64,000 nucleotides of DNA from Chitinophagaceae bacterium (GCA_013696395.1 JACCYQ010000123.1:1-64000); one strand, 5' to 3'. Positions 18,140 to 27,628 are shown, numbered from the stretch's first letter. The notes: generated by a model not told the origin, from the sequence alone. Made by a program: numbers and translations.

Positions 18140-19573
18140 GTGAAGAACAAATTATTTGTCCTCCAGGCCGGATTTATCATTTTTAGCTCTTTCATCCTTA
18201 TCTCTTCTTGCTCCAAGATCAACGATGCTACAACATTAGGTGGTGACCTGATTCCTGTTGTGGACAACATTTCAACTTTTGATACTACCCTGGAAGTGCA
18301 GACCTTAAATGGTATTTTTTCTATACTGGAGGATTCTGCCCGTTCAAGTGTATCCCTTATTAATTATGTTGGTGAAATTACCAATGATCCTATTTTTGGC
18401 AAATCCAACGCGACGATATTCGCAGGGTTTTCCCCCAATTTCCCTTTTCGTTTTAAAGCTTCAAAGGATAACGTATCTATTGACTCTGTTGTACTGGTTT
18501 TAAATTACCGTTATACATATGGTGATACAACTTTACCGCATACCGTAAATGTGTATGAAATTGACCCCTTTAGTGAGTTTCGTAGTGATACATCGTACCT
18601 TATCAGAGAAAGGCCTTTTGCAACACAGGGAAGTTTGGTTGGAAGCCGTACGGGTGTTTTGCCCAGTGAGCTAAATGATTCTGTATTTGTTTTTAATGAA
18701 GCAGCTGCCAACCAGCTGCGCGTAAAACTTGATAATGCTTTTGGTACCCGGTTATTGCAATTAGATACATTAAAATATAACACGGATTCCGCATTCCGTA
18801 CAGCATTTAAAGGGTTTGAAATTACAGCTACCGGTGGTAATTCCTTGTTAGGCATAAGTCTTACTGATACTAATACCAAATTAGCTGTTTATTACCATTA
18901 TAATAAAAATGGCAGTGATACATCCGTTGTTGATTATTTCAGACCCAACTCTCAAACTGCCGCAGCTAATCATGTACAAAGGGATTATGCGGGATCTCAA
19001 TTAGAGAATTACCAGGGCGGAACTACACCAGATGATCTTGTTTTTCTGCAAAACACACCGGGTACATTTGCCCATATTGAAATACCTGGATTGGCTCAGT
19101 TGAATAATCGGGTAATACACCGTGCAGAATTGATTATTGAGCAGATTTTTGATCCATCAGATATAATTTTTACCAGGCCCGCCGCTATTTATCTTGATGC
19201 GTTTGATGGCACCAATGATAGGTTTAAAACAATTCCTTACGATGTAATGTACGATGGACAATCCGGCCAAATCAATGGTGCGGTAATTGGATTTAACGGG
19301 AAAAGTGAATTTGATAACAGCGGTAATCCCATCCAGGTATGGCGGCTCAATATAAGTCGCTATGTACAGCATGTTGTAAATGATGTGGATTCTGTTTATA
19401 AATTAAGATTGTCTACTCCATATTTACTGTATAATTACACTAATATCATGGGTGTTGAAAGAGAAGTTCCGTTGCTGATAAATCAAACCTATGCAATAGG
19501 ACGTATTAGGGTTGGAGGTGGTAATCATCCTACACAAAAAATGCGGTTGAGGATCGTCTATTCTAAAATTTAG
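18140..19573 (+). CDS. DUF4270 lipoprotein
   Basis: A lipoprotein of 477 residues starting with GTG. The signal peptide ends in a lipobox (LISSCSKINDATTLGGDLIP). The TTLGGDLIP stretch and the following IDSVVLVLNYRYTYGD pattern are characteristic of DUF4270, a beta-rich family widespread in Bacteroidota. The function is unestablished. In this phylum it is repeatedly found next to a glycogen-synthase-like half-gene, as here, which suggests an envelope role linked to that locus. The lack of Asp/Glu-rich residues after the lipid-modified Cys gives no firm prediction of surface exposure. Confidence 0.85.
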   Translation: MKNKLFVLQAGFIIFSSFILISSCSKINDATTLGGDLIPVVDNISTFDTTLEVQTLNGIFSILEDSARSSVSLINYVGEITNDPIFGKSNATIFAGFSPNFPFRFKASKDNVSIDSVVLVLNYRYTYGDTTLPHTVNVYEIDPFSEFRSDTSYLIRERPFATQGSLVGSRTGVLPSELNDSVFVFNEAAANQLRVKLDNAFGTRLLQLDTLKYNTDSAFRTAFKGFEITATGGNSLLGISLTDTNTKLAVYYHYNKNGSDTSVVDYFRPNSQTAAANHVQRDYAGSQLENYQGGTTPDDLVFLQNTPGTFAHIEIPGLAQLNNRVIHRAELIIEQIFDPSDIIFTRPAAIYLDAFDGTNDRFKTIPYDVMYDGQSGQINGAVIGFNGKSEFDNSGNPIQVWRLNISRYVQHVVNDVDSVYKLRLSTPYLLYNYTNIMGVEREVPLLINQTYAIGRIRVGGGNHPTQKMRLRIVYSKI

Positions 19574-19609
19574 TATTATTTCCGCTGTAATTTGAATGTG
19601 CAAGAGGAT

Positions 19610-19617
19610 TATCTTTG
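19610..19617 (+). promoter_or_regulatory. -7 element of metK
   Basis: TATCTTTG at 19610-19617 matches TAnnTTTG. The nearest upstream TTG (19592-19594) leaves only 15 bp, shorter than the usual 17-23. It would give metK a leader of about 65-70 nt, the longest clear leader in this window. Confidence 0.5.
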
Positions 19618-19639
19618 CCCCCGTTTTAACAACCCTAAT

Positions 19640-19665
19640 AGGTCAGGGGAAGTTCCCCATAATAT
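19640..19665 (+). promoter_or_regulatory. GC-rich hairpin in the metK leader
   Basis: GGGG at 19646-19649 can pair with CCCC at 19655-19658 around AAGTT. An upstream CCCCC (19618-19622) could pair with the same GGGG, so two exclusive folds are possible if it is transcribed. I cannot match it to a known SAM riboswitch class. Confidence 0.3.
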
Positions 19666-19689
19666 TTTCATAACCAAAAATCAATATTA

Positions 19690-20946
19690 ATGTCTTACCT
19701 GTTTACCTCTGAAAGTGTTTCTGAAGGACATCCTGATAAAATTGCTGATCAAATTTCTGATGCGCTTATTGATAATTTTTTAGCTTTCGATCCACAATCT
19801 AAAGTAGCCTGCGAAACTTTGGTGACAACCGGCCAGGTTGTGCTAGCCGGCGAGGTAAAATCTAAAGCATATCTCGATGTACAGGAAATAGCCCGTAGCG
19901 TAATTCATAAAATAGGTTATACAAAAAGCGAGTACATGTTTGAGTCGCACAGTTGTGGCGTGTTATCTGCTATTCATGAGCAATCATCTGACATTAACCA
20001 GGGCGTGGATAAATCAAACAGAGAAGAGCAGGGTGCAGGTGACCAGGGAATGATGTTTGGTTATGCAACAAATGAAACGGATGATTTTATGCCTTTGGCA
20101 TTGGACCTTGCCCATAAGTTATTACAGGAGCTGGCAGAATTACGCCGCGAAAATAAAAAGATCACTTACCTGCGCCCGGATGCAAAAAGCCAGGTAACGC
20201 TTGAATATGATGATAATAACAAACCGGTAAGAATAGACGCTATTGTTATTTCAACGCAACATGATGACTGGGGTGAAAAAGATGAGAAGATGCTGGCAAA
20301 GATCAAGGATGATATGTTAAACATCCTGATTCCACGTATCATGAAAAAATATAAGAAATACGCCAAACTGTTCAATAATAATATAAAATACCACATCAAT
20401 CCTACAGGGAAATTTGTAATCGGTGGTCCTCATGGTGATACCGGCTTGACTGGTCGTAAGATTATTGTTGATACCTATGGTGGCAAAGGTGCTCATGGTG
20501 GTGGAGCTTTTAGTGGAAAAGATCCAAGTAAAGTTGATCGTTCCGCCGCATACGCTACACGTCATATTGCCAAGAATCTGGTAGCTGCCGGTGTTTGTGA
20601 TGAAGTTTTAGTGCAGGTATCCTACGCTATTGGTGTTGCTCAACCTACCAGTATTAATGTTAATACCTATGGTACATCGCGGTTGGGAATGACAGATGGT
20701 GAAATTGCTAAAGTAGTGGAAGGATTATTTGATATGCGTCCTTACTTTATTGAACAAAGATTAAAATTACGTAACCCGATCTATAGCGAAACTGCGGCAT
20801 ACGGTCATATGGGTCGCAAACCAGAAATTGTTGAAAAAACATTTGTTTCACCTGACGGTAAAACAGTAAAAAAGAAAGTAGAATTATTTACCTGGGAAAA
20901 ATTGGATTATGTTCCTAAAGTGAAAAAGGCTTTTGGATTGAAATAA
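19690..20946 (+). CDS. metK: S-adenosylmethionine synthetase
   Basis: An enzyme of 418 residues that makes S-adenosylmethionine from ATP and methionine, releasing phosphate and pyrophosphate. The N-terminus [25 protein letters not shown] holds the catalytic HPDK motif. [16 protein letters not shown] is the first signature, and [21 protein letters not shown] near 275-295 is the P-loop-like GGGAFSGKD motif. Length is slightly above the E. coli enzyme (384) and typical for Bacteroidota. A strong terminator follows. It is monocistronic or led by its own promoter. Confidence 0.97.
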   Translation: MSYLFTSESVSEGHPDKIADQISDALIDNFLAFDPQSKVACETLVTTGQVVLAGEVKSKAYLDVQEIARSVIHKIGYTKSEYMFESHSCGVLSAIHEQSSDINQGVDKSNREEQGAGDQGMMFGYATNETDDFMPLALDLAHKLLQELAELRRENKKITYLRPDAKSQVTLEYDDNNKPVRIDAIVISTQHDDWGEKDEKMLAKIKDDMLNILIPRIMKKYKKYAKLFNNNIKYHINPTGKFVIGGPHGDTGLTGRKIIVDTYGGKGAHGGGAFSGKDPSKVDRSAAYATRHIAKNLVAAGVCDEVLVQVSYAIGVAQPTSINVNTYGTSRLGMTDGEIAKVVEGLFDMRPYFIEQRLKLRNPIYSETAAYGHMGRKPEIVEKTFVSPDGKTVKKKVELFTWEKLDYVPKVKKAFGLK

Positions 20947-20969
20947 AAATTACTGATTTTAAAAGCGCT

Positions 20970-21004
20970 AAACTCTGTAGGAAATCTTACAGAGTTTTTT
21001 ATTT
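20970..21004 (+). terminator. Terminator after metK
   Basis: A perfect 10-bp stem, AAACTCTGTA (20970-20979) with TACAGAGTTT (20988-20997), is followed by TTT and further T residues. Confidence 0.9.
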
Positions 21005-21028
21005 AGTAACTAAACTTATTTTTGAAAA

Positions 21029-21817
21029 GTGAAAAATTTCAGACAGCCATCCAGGCAATCAAGACCGAAGAAAAACACGATGGTTCCGGGTCTTCATCCT
21101 GTAATTGAAGCATTAAAAACAGGTAAACAGCTTGACAGAATTTACTTGCAAAACAACGCTCGTGGTACAGCGGTGGATGAAATTGTCAAATTGGCCAATA
21201 TGCATCGTGTGCCAATAAACTACGTACCAATACCCAAACTGGATAGTTTTAATATCCAAAATCATGAAGGATGTATTGGATTGTTATCAAAGGTGAAATA
21301 TTATGAATTGCAGGAAGTGATTTCTTTTCTGATTGAAAAAGGTGAATCACCATTATTTTTAATGTTGGATAGTATTACTGACGTGCGAAATATTGGAGGT
21401 ATTGCAAGAACAGCTTACAGTACAGGTGTTCATGCATTGATTATTCCTGATAAAGGAGTAGGGGCTTTGAATGAAGATGCAATTCTTACATCTGCAGGGG
21501 CATTAGAAAAAATCACTGTGTGCCGTGTAAACAGTTTAATGAAAGCGATAGATGAATTACACCTGAATGGTTTTACCGTTTTTGCAAGTGAGATGAAAGC
21601 GGAAAAAACTTTGCATGAATGTGATTTTACAGGTCCATCTGTAATTATTATGGGTAGTGAAGAAAAAGGAATTTATCCTGCTTTATTGAAGATTAGTGAC
21701 CAGGCATTTAAAATTCCCATGGCCAATGATTTTGAATCACTGAATGTATCCGTGGCTACCGGTGTAATTCTATACGAAGCCATGCATCAAAGATTAGCGA
21801 ATGCGGGTAAACGTTGA
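21029..21817 (+). CDS. rlmB: TrmH/SpoU family 23S rRNA 2'-O-methyltransferase
   Basis: A SPOUT-class methyltransferase of 262 residues with an N-terminal SpoU substrate-binding domain (GLHPVIEALKTGKQLDRIYLQ). The knotted catalytic domain shows NIGGIARTAYSTGVHALIIP (motif 1), IIMGSEEKGIYP (motif 2) and IPMANDFESLNVSVATGVILYEA (motif 3). RlmB methylates G2251 of 23S rRNA in the peptidyl-transferase P loop. The listed start is GTG at 21029, giving a basic N-terminal tail; an ATG at 21080 (MVPGLHPV) would give the minimal domain. Its 3' end overlaps the convergent lipoprotein gene by 24 bp. Confidence 0.88.
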   Translation: MKNFRQPSRQSRPKKNTMVPGLHPVIEALKTGKQLDRIYLQNNARGTAVDEIVKLANMHRVPINYVPIPKLDSFNIQNHEGCIGLLSKVKYYELQEVISFLIEKGESPLFLMLDSITDVRNIGGIARTAYSTGVHALIIPDKGVGALNEDAILTSAGALEKITVCRVNSLMKAIDELHLNGFTVFASEMKAEKTLHECDFTGPSVIIMGSEEKGIYPALLKISDQAFKIPMANDFESLNVSVATGVILYEAMHQRLANAGKR

Positions 21818-22399
21818 TTTTTCTTTATAAACGATTGAAGCATATTTTTCAAAATCTATAAATGCTTTTTGTAATTCCGGCGTTTCACTTATAACCAGGT
21901 AATCATCTGAAATATCTAAAGATTGAAGATCGGTGATTTGCAGTTTTATTTTTCCATTCTTTACAAGTTCTCTTATTGCAGCTATATCCGGGGAGTATAA
22001 TTCAACTGCATCATTATTAATGATATTCAATTTATAAAAGAAATGGCGGGGTACATTATAATTGATCATGTCCTTATTTTGTTGCCCGCTTTTTTTCAGG
22101 TTGAACCAGCAATCCATATAATTCAGTCCATTCAATTGAATTAAGCGTACCAAAAAATATGCCGTGTCTTTATTATTATCATCAGAAATAATTGCACAAT
22201 TATAAAATTTATCAGTTGGATCGTCACCCAGAGTTATCAGGTAAATTTCATCAGACGAATCATTACTTTCCCATTGACCAACCAATGCAGGGTTGTAATA
22301 AATCTCTGAAGCATTTTTTGTTAGGGGATGAAGACTCCCGGGAACAGTACAGGAGGCAAGGGTTAAAGCAAAAATGATGAGGAGTGATACTGATTTCAT
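21794..22399 (-). CDS. Putative lipoprotein of unknown function
   Basis: A protein of 201 residues with a lipoprotein signal (MKSVSLLIIFALTLASCTVPG; lipobox LASC, Cys17). The mature part contains an L-V-G-Q-W-E-S-N motif, then alternating strands (EIYLITLGDD, TAYFLVRLIQLNGLNYMDCWF), suggesting a small beta-barrel or lipocalin-like fold. I recognise no family. The C-terminal eight codons lie inside the 3' end of the convergent rlmB gene. Cellular location is probably the periplasmic face of a membrane. Confidence 0.7.
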   Translation of the reverse strand: MKSVSLLIIFALTLASCTVPGSLHPLTKNASEIYYNPALVGQWESNDSSDEIYLITLGDDPTDKFYNCAIISDDNNKDTAYFLVRLIQLNGLNYMDCWFNLKKSGQQNKDMINYNVPRHFFYKLNIINNDAVELYSPDIAAIRELVKNGKIKLQITDLQSLDISDDYLVISETPELQKAFIDFEKYASIVYKEKSTFTRIR

Positions 22400-22526
22400 G
22401 GCGTTTATTTTAACTTTCAGAGATAGTTCATTTAAGTTAATACCAGGAAATGGAATTAGTAACCTTTATGCGTTTTTTAATTGAAAAGGGTACGGATTAA
22501 AATAATATTTTATGATTCATTAATAA

Positions 22527-22961
22527 TTACCTTTTTGAAAATGTAACTACACTGCTGCGATTACCCGAAAATGTTTGTTTTAATTTTAGTGTGATGGTAT
22601 TTAATTCCTCAATTGCGTAGCTATCTCCTTCAATAACCAATGTGGTTTCATTATTGGTTAATTGCCAGTTTGCTATATCTGTTTGTGGGTCTGCCGGATC
22701 ACATTTAATAGCGCCTTCATTTACTTCAAGTTCACCGTTTGGTTTGAATATATAATAGTTGTCTGTAAAGCAATCCAGAAAATTAATGAAATCATTTGTT
22801 TCATAGGTGCCATCTCCATCATCATCTGAAACAACGGCGGATAATTTCCAGGAACCTGTGGTCAGAAAATCTTTGTTTGATGCAATTACATCTTTATCCT
22901 TTTTACAGCCAATGACAAAGACAAACATCATTGTGGCGAAGAAAAAAATTATCTTTTTCAT
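22527..22961 (-). CDS. Small lipoprotein, lipocalin-like
   Basis: A protein of 144 residues with a lipoprotein signal ending VFVIGCKKDKD (lipobox VIGC). The mature part starts with LTTGSWKLSAV and ends with WQLTNNETTLVIEGD and ITLKLKQTFSG. The G-x-W-K-L opening followed by a beta-rich run is typical of the lipocalin-like lipoproteins of Bacteroidota. A DDDGDGTYETND stretch near residue 47 looks like a calcium-binding loop. Function is unknown. It stands alone downstream of the TonB receptor's terminator. Confidence 0.7.
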   Translation of the reverse strand: MKKIIFFFATMMFVFVIGCKKDKDVIASNKDFLTTGSWKLSAVVSDDDGDGTYETNDFINFLDCFTDNYYIFKPNGELEVNEGAIKCDPADPQTDIANWQLTNNETTLVIEGDSYAIEELNTITLKLKQTFSGNRSSVVTFSKR

Positions 22962-22988
22962 GTGTTGATTTTTAAATTTAAAATTGAT

Positions 22989-23020
22989 TAAAAAAGTTCG
23001 GAGCAGAATTACCCCGAACT
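22989..23020 (-). terminator. Terminator of the TonB-dependent receptor gene
   Basis: AGTTCGG (22995-23001) pairs with CCGAACT (23014-23020). On the minus strand the stem is followed by six T residues. Confidence 0.75.
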
Positions 23021-23074
23021 GTAAGGTCGTTTTCTGAATTTTCTTGTTTAATGGTTATAGTTAATGATCGGCCC

Positions 23075-25840
23075 CTATAAAATATTGAATCCAAAACTTG
23101 CATAATACAATCCACCGATTTCAGGATTCCCAAATCCATTTTTATAGTAACTGTTCAAAAGGTTGGTTGCTCCAATTTTGATCATGGATTTAATTTTTGG
23201 GAATTTATAATTGACCTGTCCATCTATCGTATGAAAAGCTGGAATAGCACCATTGGCGAGTTCGCCATCCCAGGTAAATGCATCCTGCCAGCGCCAAACT
23301 AAATTAAACCCGATCCTTTTGCTTTTTCCCAAACCAGTATTAGAGAATCCGGCATTTGCCCGATACTTCGGTGTATTAAAATAGGATTGAAATCCCTGTG
23401 GAACATCAGTCAGTTCATCTGAATAGCCATTGAAGAAAACTTTAAAATTTGACGGTAACGCATATTCTATCCCCAATCCATATCCATGCGTTTTCACATT
23501 GGTATTGCTGTTCAAGACTGTAGAAAAAACTTTGTTAAGTTCCACCACATAAACAGCATTACGACCCAGGAAATTTTCATACTTACCAGTATAGGCGTAT
23601 ACATCAATCAATAGTTTATCTGCAATGGCGCCTTTGTAACCAATTTCAAATGAACGCATATTTTCTGGTTTCAATTCATCATAAACAAAAGGCTGCATAG
23701 TGCCTAAATCAATGATGGTATTTGATTTTGCATTCATCGTATCCATGATCCAGGGTAAGCCACCCAATAAAGTATATTCACCCACATTCAGGTTAATATA
23801 TTTTTGCTGAGTTGTAGCAAAACGATAGGCCGTTTGGTAGGAAATGCGGATGTTATTATTTTTTGCCACTTTAATCAATGCAGTGGCTCTTGGTGTAAAC
23901 TGACCTTTGAAGTCTTCATTCTTATCGTACCTGCCTGATGCGGATAATGTCAAAACATCATTCAACAATTTTTTTGTTACCTGGGCATAAGCTCCAACTT
24001 CATTAAATGTAATAGGATTGCCTGGCTTGTCAATGAATAGCGTTCCTTCAGAATTCAAAATGTACTTTTTGATATTTGCTCCTACAATTACATCTGCTAC
24101 TTTTACCAGGTGCGATAAATTATATTGACCTTCGGTCATCCATAACTGTGATTTTTCTACAAACAAGCCACCTTTAGGTATGGGCACTTTTCTTACAGCA
24201 TCAAATATCTGGTTGAATTCAGCAGTACCCGGAACTGGACGTCCCTGGTCAGCAAATGCCCTGGCACCAACATGAAATTGTTGTGCATTATTTAATATTG
24301 CATTTTGCGCAGCAGTCATTGCTTGTTGCTGCGATTGCCCTGCATTTAAAGCATCCATAAATTCTTTCTGAAATACAGCTGCCGCCTGCGTTAAAAAGGC
24401 TTGTGTGTATTGTGGGTACCAGCTTCCAGCGATATTATTGGGATCAAAACTTCTTTTCCACGCCTCATTCAAAAAAATGGGCGTAAGTGTTGCACTGTAG
24501 GCCTCACCAGCATTTTCCTGGGTTGTAAAACTTCTGATAAACCAATTAGGATGTTTGAGTTCAACCTTGTACTGTCCCAATTTTATATCTTTTAAAACAT
24601 ACCTGTTATTACCTGTATAAACTGAATTACCAGTTGCCCAATAACCTGCCAAAATGCCCTCTAGCTTATCAGTAAATTTATAATGAAAGGCTCCGGATAG
24701 TTTCATGTTTTTTGTTTCAGGATCTATGATGTCTTTTTCATGAAATCCTGTACGGGAAATGTTCTGCGGATCAGATAAGAATGGAGATATTATGGGTCCT
24801 AATTGAGGATTAGCATTCCCCGCGCCTTGTAAAAAAGGCCTGATATCCACTGAAATTTCATCACCATAAACATTCACACCATCATAATTCGGATCCGATT
24901 GCCTTGTTCCTGGTACAACTTTACCTATGGTTCCTGTCCGCTGGTAATTACTGCTGTCATGAGCCAGCCAATCAGTTGCCTTTATATATTGGCCACCAAT
25001 TTTAAATGCAAATTTATTTTTGAAAGATTCAGCCCATCGGAATGAATAATCATAAAATGGCGTTGCTTTGTCTCTTTGGCTTTTATCTACATTCATTACA
25101 CCTTGTTTTACCTGCACACTAAATCCAGGATATGTAAAAGGGCTTTTGCTGTTGATCAGCACAGTGCCATTCATTCCGCCCGGACCATACAGTGCAGAAG
25201 ATGCACCGGACAAAATTTCCATATTATCAACATCCAATTCTGTTAGTCCCATAAAATTTCCAACAAAGAAATTCAAACCCGGGGCCTGGTTATCCATTCC
25301 GTCAACCAATTGATTTACACGACTGCTTCCGCTACCGTTAAAACCGCGGGTGCTGATCGTTTTGAATGTCAGGCTGGAGGTAGTGAGGTCAACTCCCTTG
25401 AGATTTGCGGCCATATCGTAATAGGAACTGGCAGGTGCATTAACAATTTGACGGGCACCGATTCTTTCAACGGTTACCGGTACATCAATCAATCTTGTTG
25501 CAATCCGGTTACCACCTATAACAATTTCTTCAATCGGTAATATCGCAGGGTTAAGTGAAATATTAATGTCTGAAGTAGATTGAATGTCTACTTCCTTTGT
25601 TTCAAATCCTGATGACGAAAAAACCAGGGTTAATGGTAAATTCCTATTTGTTTTTAATTTAAAAAAGCCCTTATCATCCGTCATAGTTGCCTCAGTAGTG
25701 CCTTTAATGGTTACCGTTACACCTACCAGAACTTCAGTTGCATCCAGGCGCAAAACCTTTCCGGTTAAGGAATGTTGTTGTGCAAACAGGCTGGTATTTA
25801 TAATTAATACCATCATCAACATTTTAATTATGTTTTTCAT
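23075..25840 (-). CDS. TonB-dependent receptor with carboxypeptidase-regulatory-like domain
   Basis: An outer-membrane receptor of 921 residues. A signal peptide (LIINTSLFAQQ) precedes an N-terminal carboxypeptidase-regulatory-like beta-sandwich (about 22-105, LTGKVLRLDATEVLVGVTV). A plug domain follows (about 112-235), with DMAANLKGVD, STRGFNGSG and MEILSGASSALYGPGG. The 22-strand barrel ends in YYASFGFNIL. A segment rich in Ala and Gln (roughly 485-560) appears to be a helical extracellular loop. No SusD-like lipoprotein is adjacent, so this is a SusC-independent type of receptor. The ligand, perhaps a siderophore, cofactor or peptide, cannot be read from sequence. Confidence 0.92.
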   Translation of the reverse strand: MKNIIKMLMMVLIINTSLFAQQHSLTGKVLRLDATEVLVGVTVTIKGTTEATMTDDKGFFKLKTNRNLPLTLVFSSSGFETKEVDIQSTSDINISLNPAILPIEEIVIGGNRIATRLIDVPVTVERIGARQIVNAPASSYYDMAANLKGVDLTTSSLTFKTISTRGFNGSGSSRVNQLVDGMDNQAPGLNFFVGNFMGLTELDVDNMEILSGASSALYGPGGMNGTVLINSKSPFTYPGFSVQVKQGVMNVDKSQRDKATPFYDYSFRWAESFKNKFAFKIGGQYIKATDWLAHDSSNYQRTGTIGKVVPGTRQSDPNYDGVNVYGDEISVDIRPFLQGAGNANPQLGPIISPFLSDPQNISRTGFHEKDIIDPETKNMKLSGAFHYKFTDKLEGILAGYWATGNSVYTGNNRYVLKDIKLGQYKVELKHPNWFIRSFTTQENAGEAYSATLTPIFLNEAWKRSFDPNNIAGSWYPQYTQAFLTQAAAVFQKEFMDALNAGQSQQQAMTAAQNAILNNAQQFHVGARAFADQGRPVPGTAEFNQIFDAVRKVPIPKGGLFVEKSQLWMTEGQYNLSHLVKVADVIVGANIKKYILNSEGTLFIDKPGNPITFNEVGAYAQVTKKLLNDVLTLSASGRYDKNEDFKGQFTPRATALIKVAKNNNIRISYQTAYRFATTQQKYINLNVGEYTLLGGLPWIMDTMNAKSNTIIDLGTMQPFVYDELKPENMRSFEIGYKGAIADKLLIDVYAYTGKYENFLGRNAVYVVELNKVFSTVLNSNTNVKTHGYGLGIEYALPSNFKVFFNGYSDELTDVPQGFQSYFNTPKYRANAGFSNTGLGKSKRIGFNLVWRWQDAFTWDGELANGAIPAFHTIDGQVNYKFPKIKSMIKIGATNLLNSYYKNGFGNPEIGGLYYASFGFNIL

Positions 25841-25936
25841 AAATTTTTGTTTTGATATATACCTACTCTGTTTAAGGTTTTCGGTAATCCCTCCGTTTTC
25901 AGGGAACTGCCATAAAAGTGTATTTCATATAATGGA

Positions 25937-26506
25937 TTAGTGTTTTGAAGGGGTGTAGATCTTTTCAAGAGTTTGCATGCGCATGGCATCGAAGTTTTCT
26001 TTCTTTCCGTTGATGGTAAATTTCTTTTTGATTAATGCACCTGTAATGCCGCCCACTGCTGCACCGGCACCGGCGAGCAGGATACCACCACCTATTGCTT
26101 TTTCTCCGGCCGTATAAGTGAATAAACCACTCAATCCCAAAAAATCTTCTTCTGGAGGAGTAACAGGATCATCACCGGAAGCAATCCCGATAATTACACC
26201 AATTAGGAACCCACCAACCGCTCCGTATATTACGCCTCTGGCTGCGCTACCTTTTCTTTGAATGGTGATGGATGAGATGTCAGGATATTGGATCAATTTT
26301 CCTTTTCCAGTTTCTCCAAAATGTGTTGGTGCAGATGCAAGAGATACAGAACTATCCGCAATATTATGCAGGTAGCCCTTGTGGCTTTGAGAGTAAGAAT
26401 CATAAACCGTTACTTTATAAGTTTTCTTTTTGGGGAGAACATTTTCCTGGGAAAAAATAAAATTTTGAAAGGGTAGAATCATGCTAAAGAGTATGAGCCA
26501 TTTCAT
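25937..26506 (-). CDS. Glycine-zipper membrane protein of unknown function
   Basis: A protein of 189 residues with a signal peptide (LILFSMILPFQNFIFSQ). A short beta-rich segment follows (YKVTVYDSYSQSHKGYLHNIADSSVSL and IQYPDISSITIQRKG). Two Gly/Ala-rich hydrophobic segments come next (ARGVIYGAVGGFLIGVIIGIA, about 88-108, and IGGGILLAGAGAAVGGITGALI, about 138-160), a glycine-zipper hairpin pattern. The first part resembles small SH3-like domains in envelope proteins. It sits 96 bp upstream of the TonB receptor on the same strand and may be cotranscribed. The family is common in Bacteroidota but has no known role. Confidence 0.65.
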   Translation of the reverse strand: MKWLILFSMILPFQNFIFSQENVLPKKKTYKVTVYDSYSQSHKGYLHNIADSSVSLASAPTHFGETGKGKLIQYPDISSITIQRKGSAARGVIYGAVGGFLIGVIIGIASGDDPVTPPEEDFLGLSGLFTYTAGEKAIGGGILLAGAGAAVGGITGALIKKKFTINGKKENFDAMRMQTLEKIYTPSKH

Positions 26507-26749
26507 GGTTGATGAGTTTTGGGTGAAAGAAAATCAATTCTGCTGCTAATCTATTTTTACCATGGAGTGCATCCTAATTGATTTTAGCACCTGGCTATTC
26601 TCATTTAGTATATTTTATCAGTTAGATTATACCCACTTAGTGGTATTTTGAATTTTTTGCAAAAAATGCGGTTGTAAAATTGCCATTTGCAGATTTTACT
26701 AAAAAATGGTTTTAAAATGGCGACAATATTTCGGGTAAATTCAGAAACT

Positions 26750-26757
26750 TAACTTTG
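26750..26757 (+). promoter_or_regulatory. -7 element directly abutting the HMG-CoA lyase start
   Basis: TAACTTTG at 26750-26757, followed by GGGG and the ATG at 26762. With initiation a few bases after the -7 element the mRNA would begin at or next to the start codon. No TTG lies at the expected -33 distance. Confidence 0.5.
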
Positions 26758-26761
26758 GGGG

Positions 26762-27622
26762 ATGCAGCAGAAAGGAATTAAACTCGTTGAATGCCCACGC
26801 GATGCTATGCAGGGCTGGGAGAAATTTATCCCAACTGATAAAAAGATTGAATACCTGAATGCACTGTTAAAGGTTGGGTTTGATACGCTGGATTTTGGCA
26901 GTTTTGTATCGCCGAAAGCAATACCGCAGATGGCCGATACCAAATTAGTTATTTCAAAACTGCATATCGAAGAAGGAAGTACTAAGTTGCTGGCCATCGT
27001 TGCAAATGTTCGTGGCGCTGAAGATGCTGTTTTGTTTGATGAAATTACATACCTGGGGTTTCCGTTTTCAGTTTCTGAAACCTTTCAGCAACGAAATACT
27101 TCATCAGGTATACTGGAATCTTTAAACAGAGTTGAGGCTATCCAGGAAATTTGTAATAAAAATGGTAAAAAGCTGGTGGTTTATATTTCCATGGGTTTTG
27201 GTAATCCATATGGGGATGAATATTCGGAGGAGATCGTTTTTCAATGGATGGAACGTTTGCAGGAATTTAATATTGAAATATTTTCTATTGCTGATACGGT
27301 TGGTTTAGCCACTCCGCAACAAGTGGGTTCTGTAGCAAAACACCTTGTACAATCATTGCCAGCAAAAGAAATTGGTGTGCATCTTCATTCTACACCCGAA
27401 AACTGGAAAGCTAAACTAGAAGCTGCCCTGGATGCCGGATGTAATCGGTTTGATGGGGCATTAAAAGGGATTGGAGGTTGTCCCATGGCTGGAAATGCTT
27501 TGGTCGGAAATATGGATACGGGCCTGATGATAAATTATTTTCAATCAAAAGGATTATTACAGGATCTTAATATGGATGCACTGGGTGAAGCTAAAATTTT
27601 AGCGGATGAAATATTTATTTAA
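26762..27622 (+). CDS. Hydroxymethylglutaryl-CoA lyase
   Basis: A TIM-barrel lyase of 286 residues that splits HMG-CoA into acetoacetate and acetyl-CoA, the last step of leucine breakdown. The N-terminal LVECPRDAMQGWEKFIP carries the catalytic Arg13-Asp14. GSFVSPKAIPQMAD follows, then the metal-binding H-x-H in GVHLHSTPEN (His207, His209). The active-site loop is GIGGCPMAGNALVGN with catalytic Cys240. Length fits the family (about 290-300). The GSCFA gene starts 7 bp downstream, so the two are probably cotranscribed. Confidence 0.92.
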   Translation: MQQKGIKLVECPRDAMQGWEKFIPTDKKIEYLNALLKVGFDTLDFGSFVSPKAIPQMADTKLVISKLHIEEGSTKLLAIVANVRGAEDAVLFDEITYLGFPFSVSETFQQRNTSSGILESLNRVEAIQEICNKNGKKLVVYISMGFGNPYGDEYSEEIVFQWMERLQEFNIEIFSIADTVGLATPQQVGSVAKHLVQSLPAKEIGVHLHSTPENWKAKLEAALDAGCNRFDGALKGIGGCPMAGNALVGNMDTGLMINYFQSKGLLQDLNMDALGEAKILADEIFI

Positions 27623-27628
27623 TAATGA

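Noticed and set aside
19618-19690. Known SAM-II riboswitch before metK
   Set aside because: I could not match the SAM-II pseudoknot consensus in the leader; only a simple hairpin is visible.
23075-25840. SusC/SusD polysaccharide utilisation locus
   Set aside because: There is no SusD-like lipoprotein, glycoside hydrolase or sensor next to the receptor.
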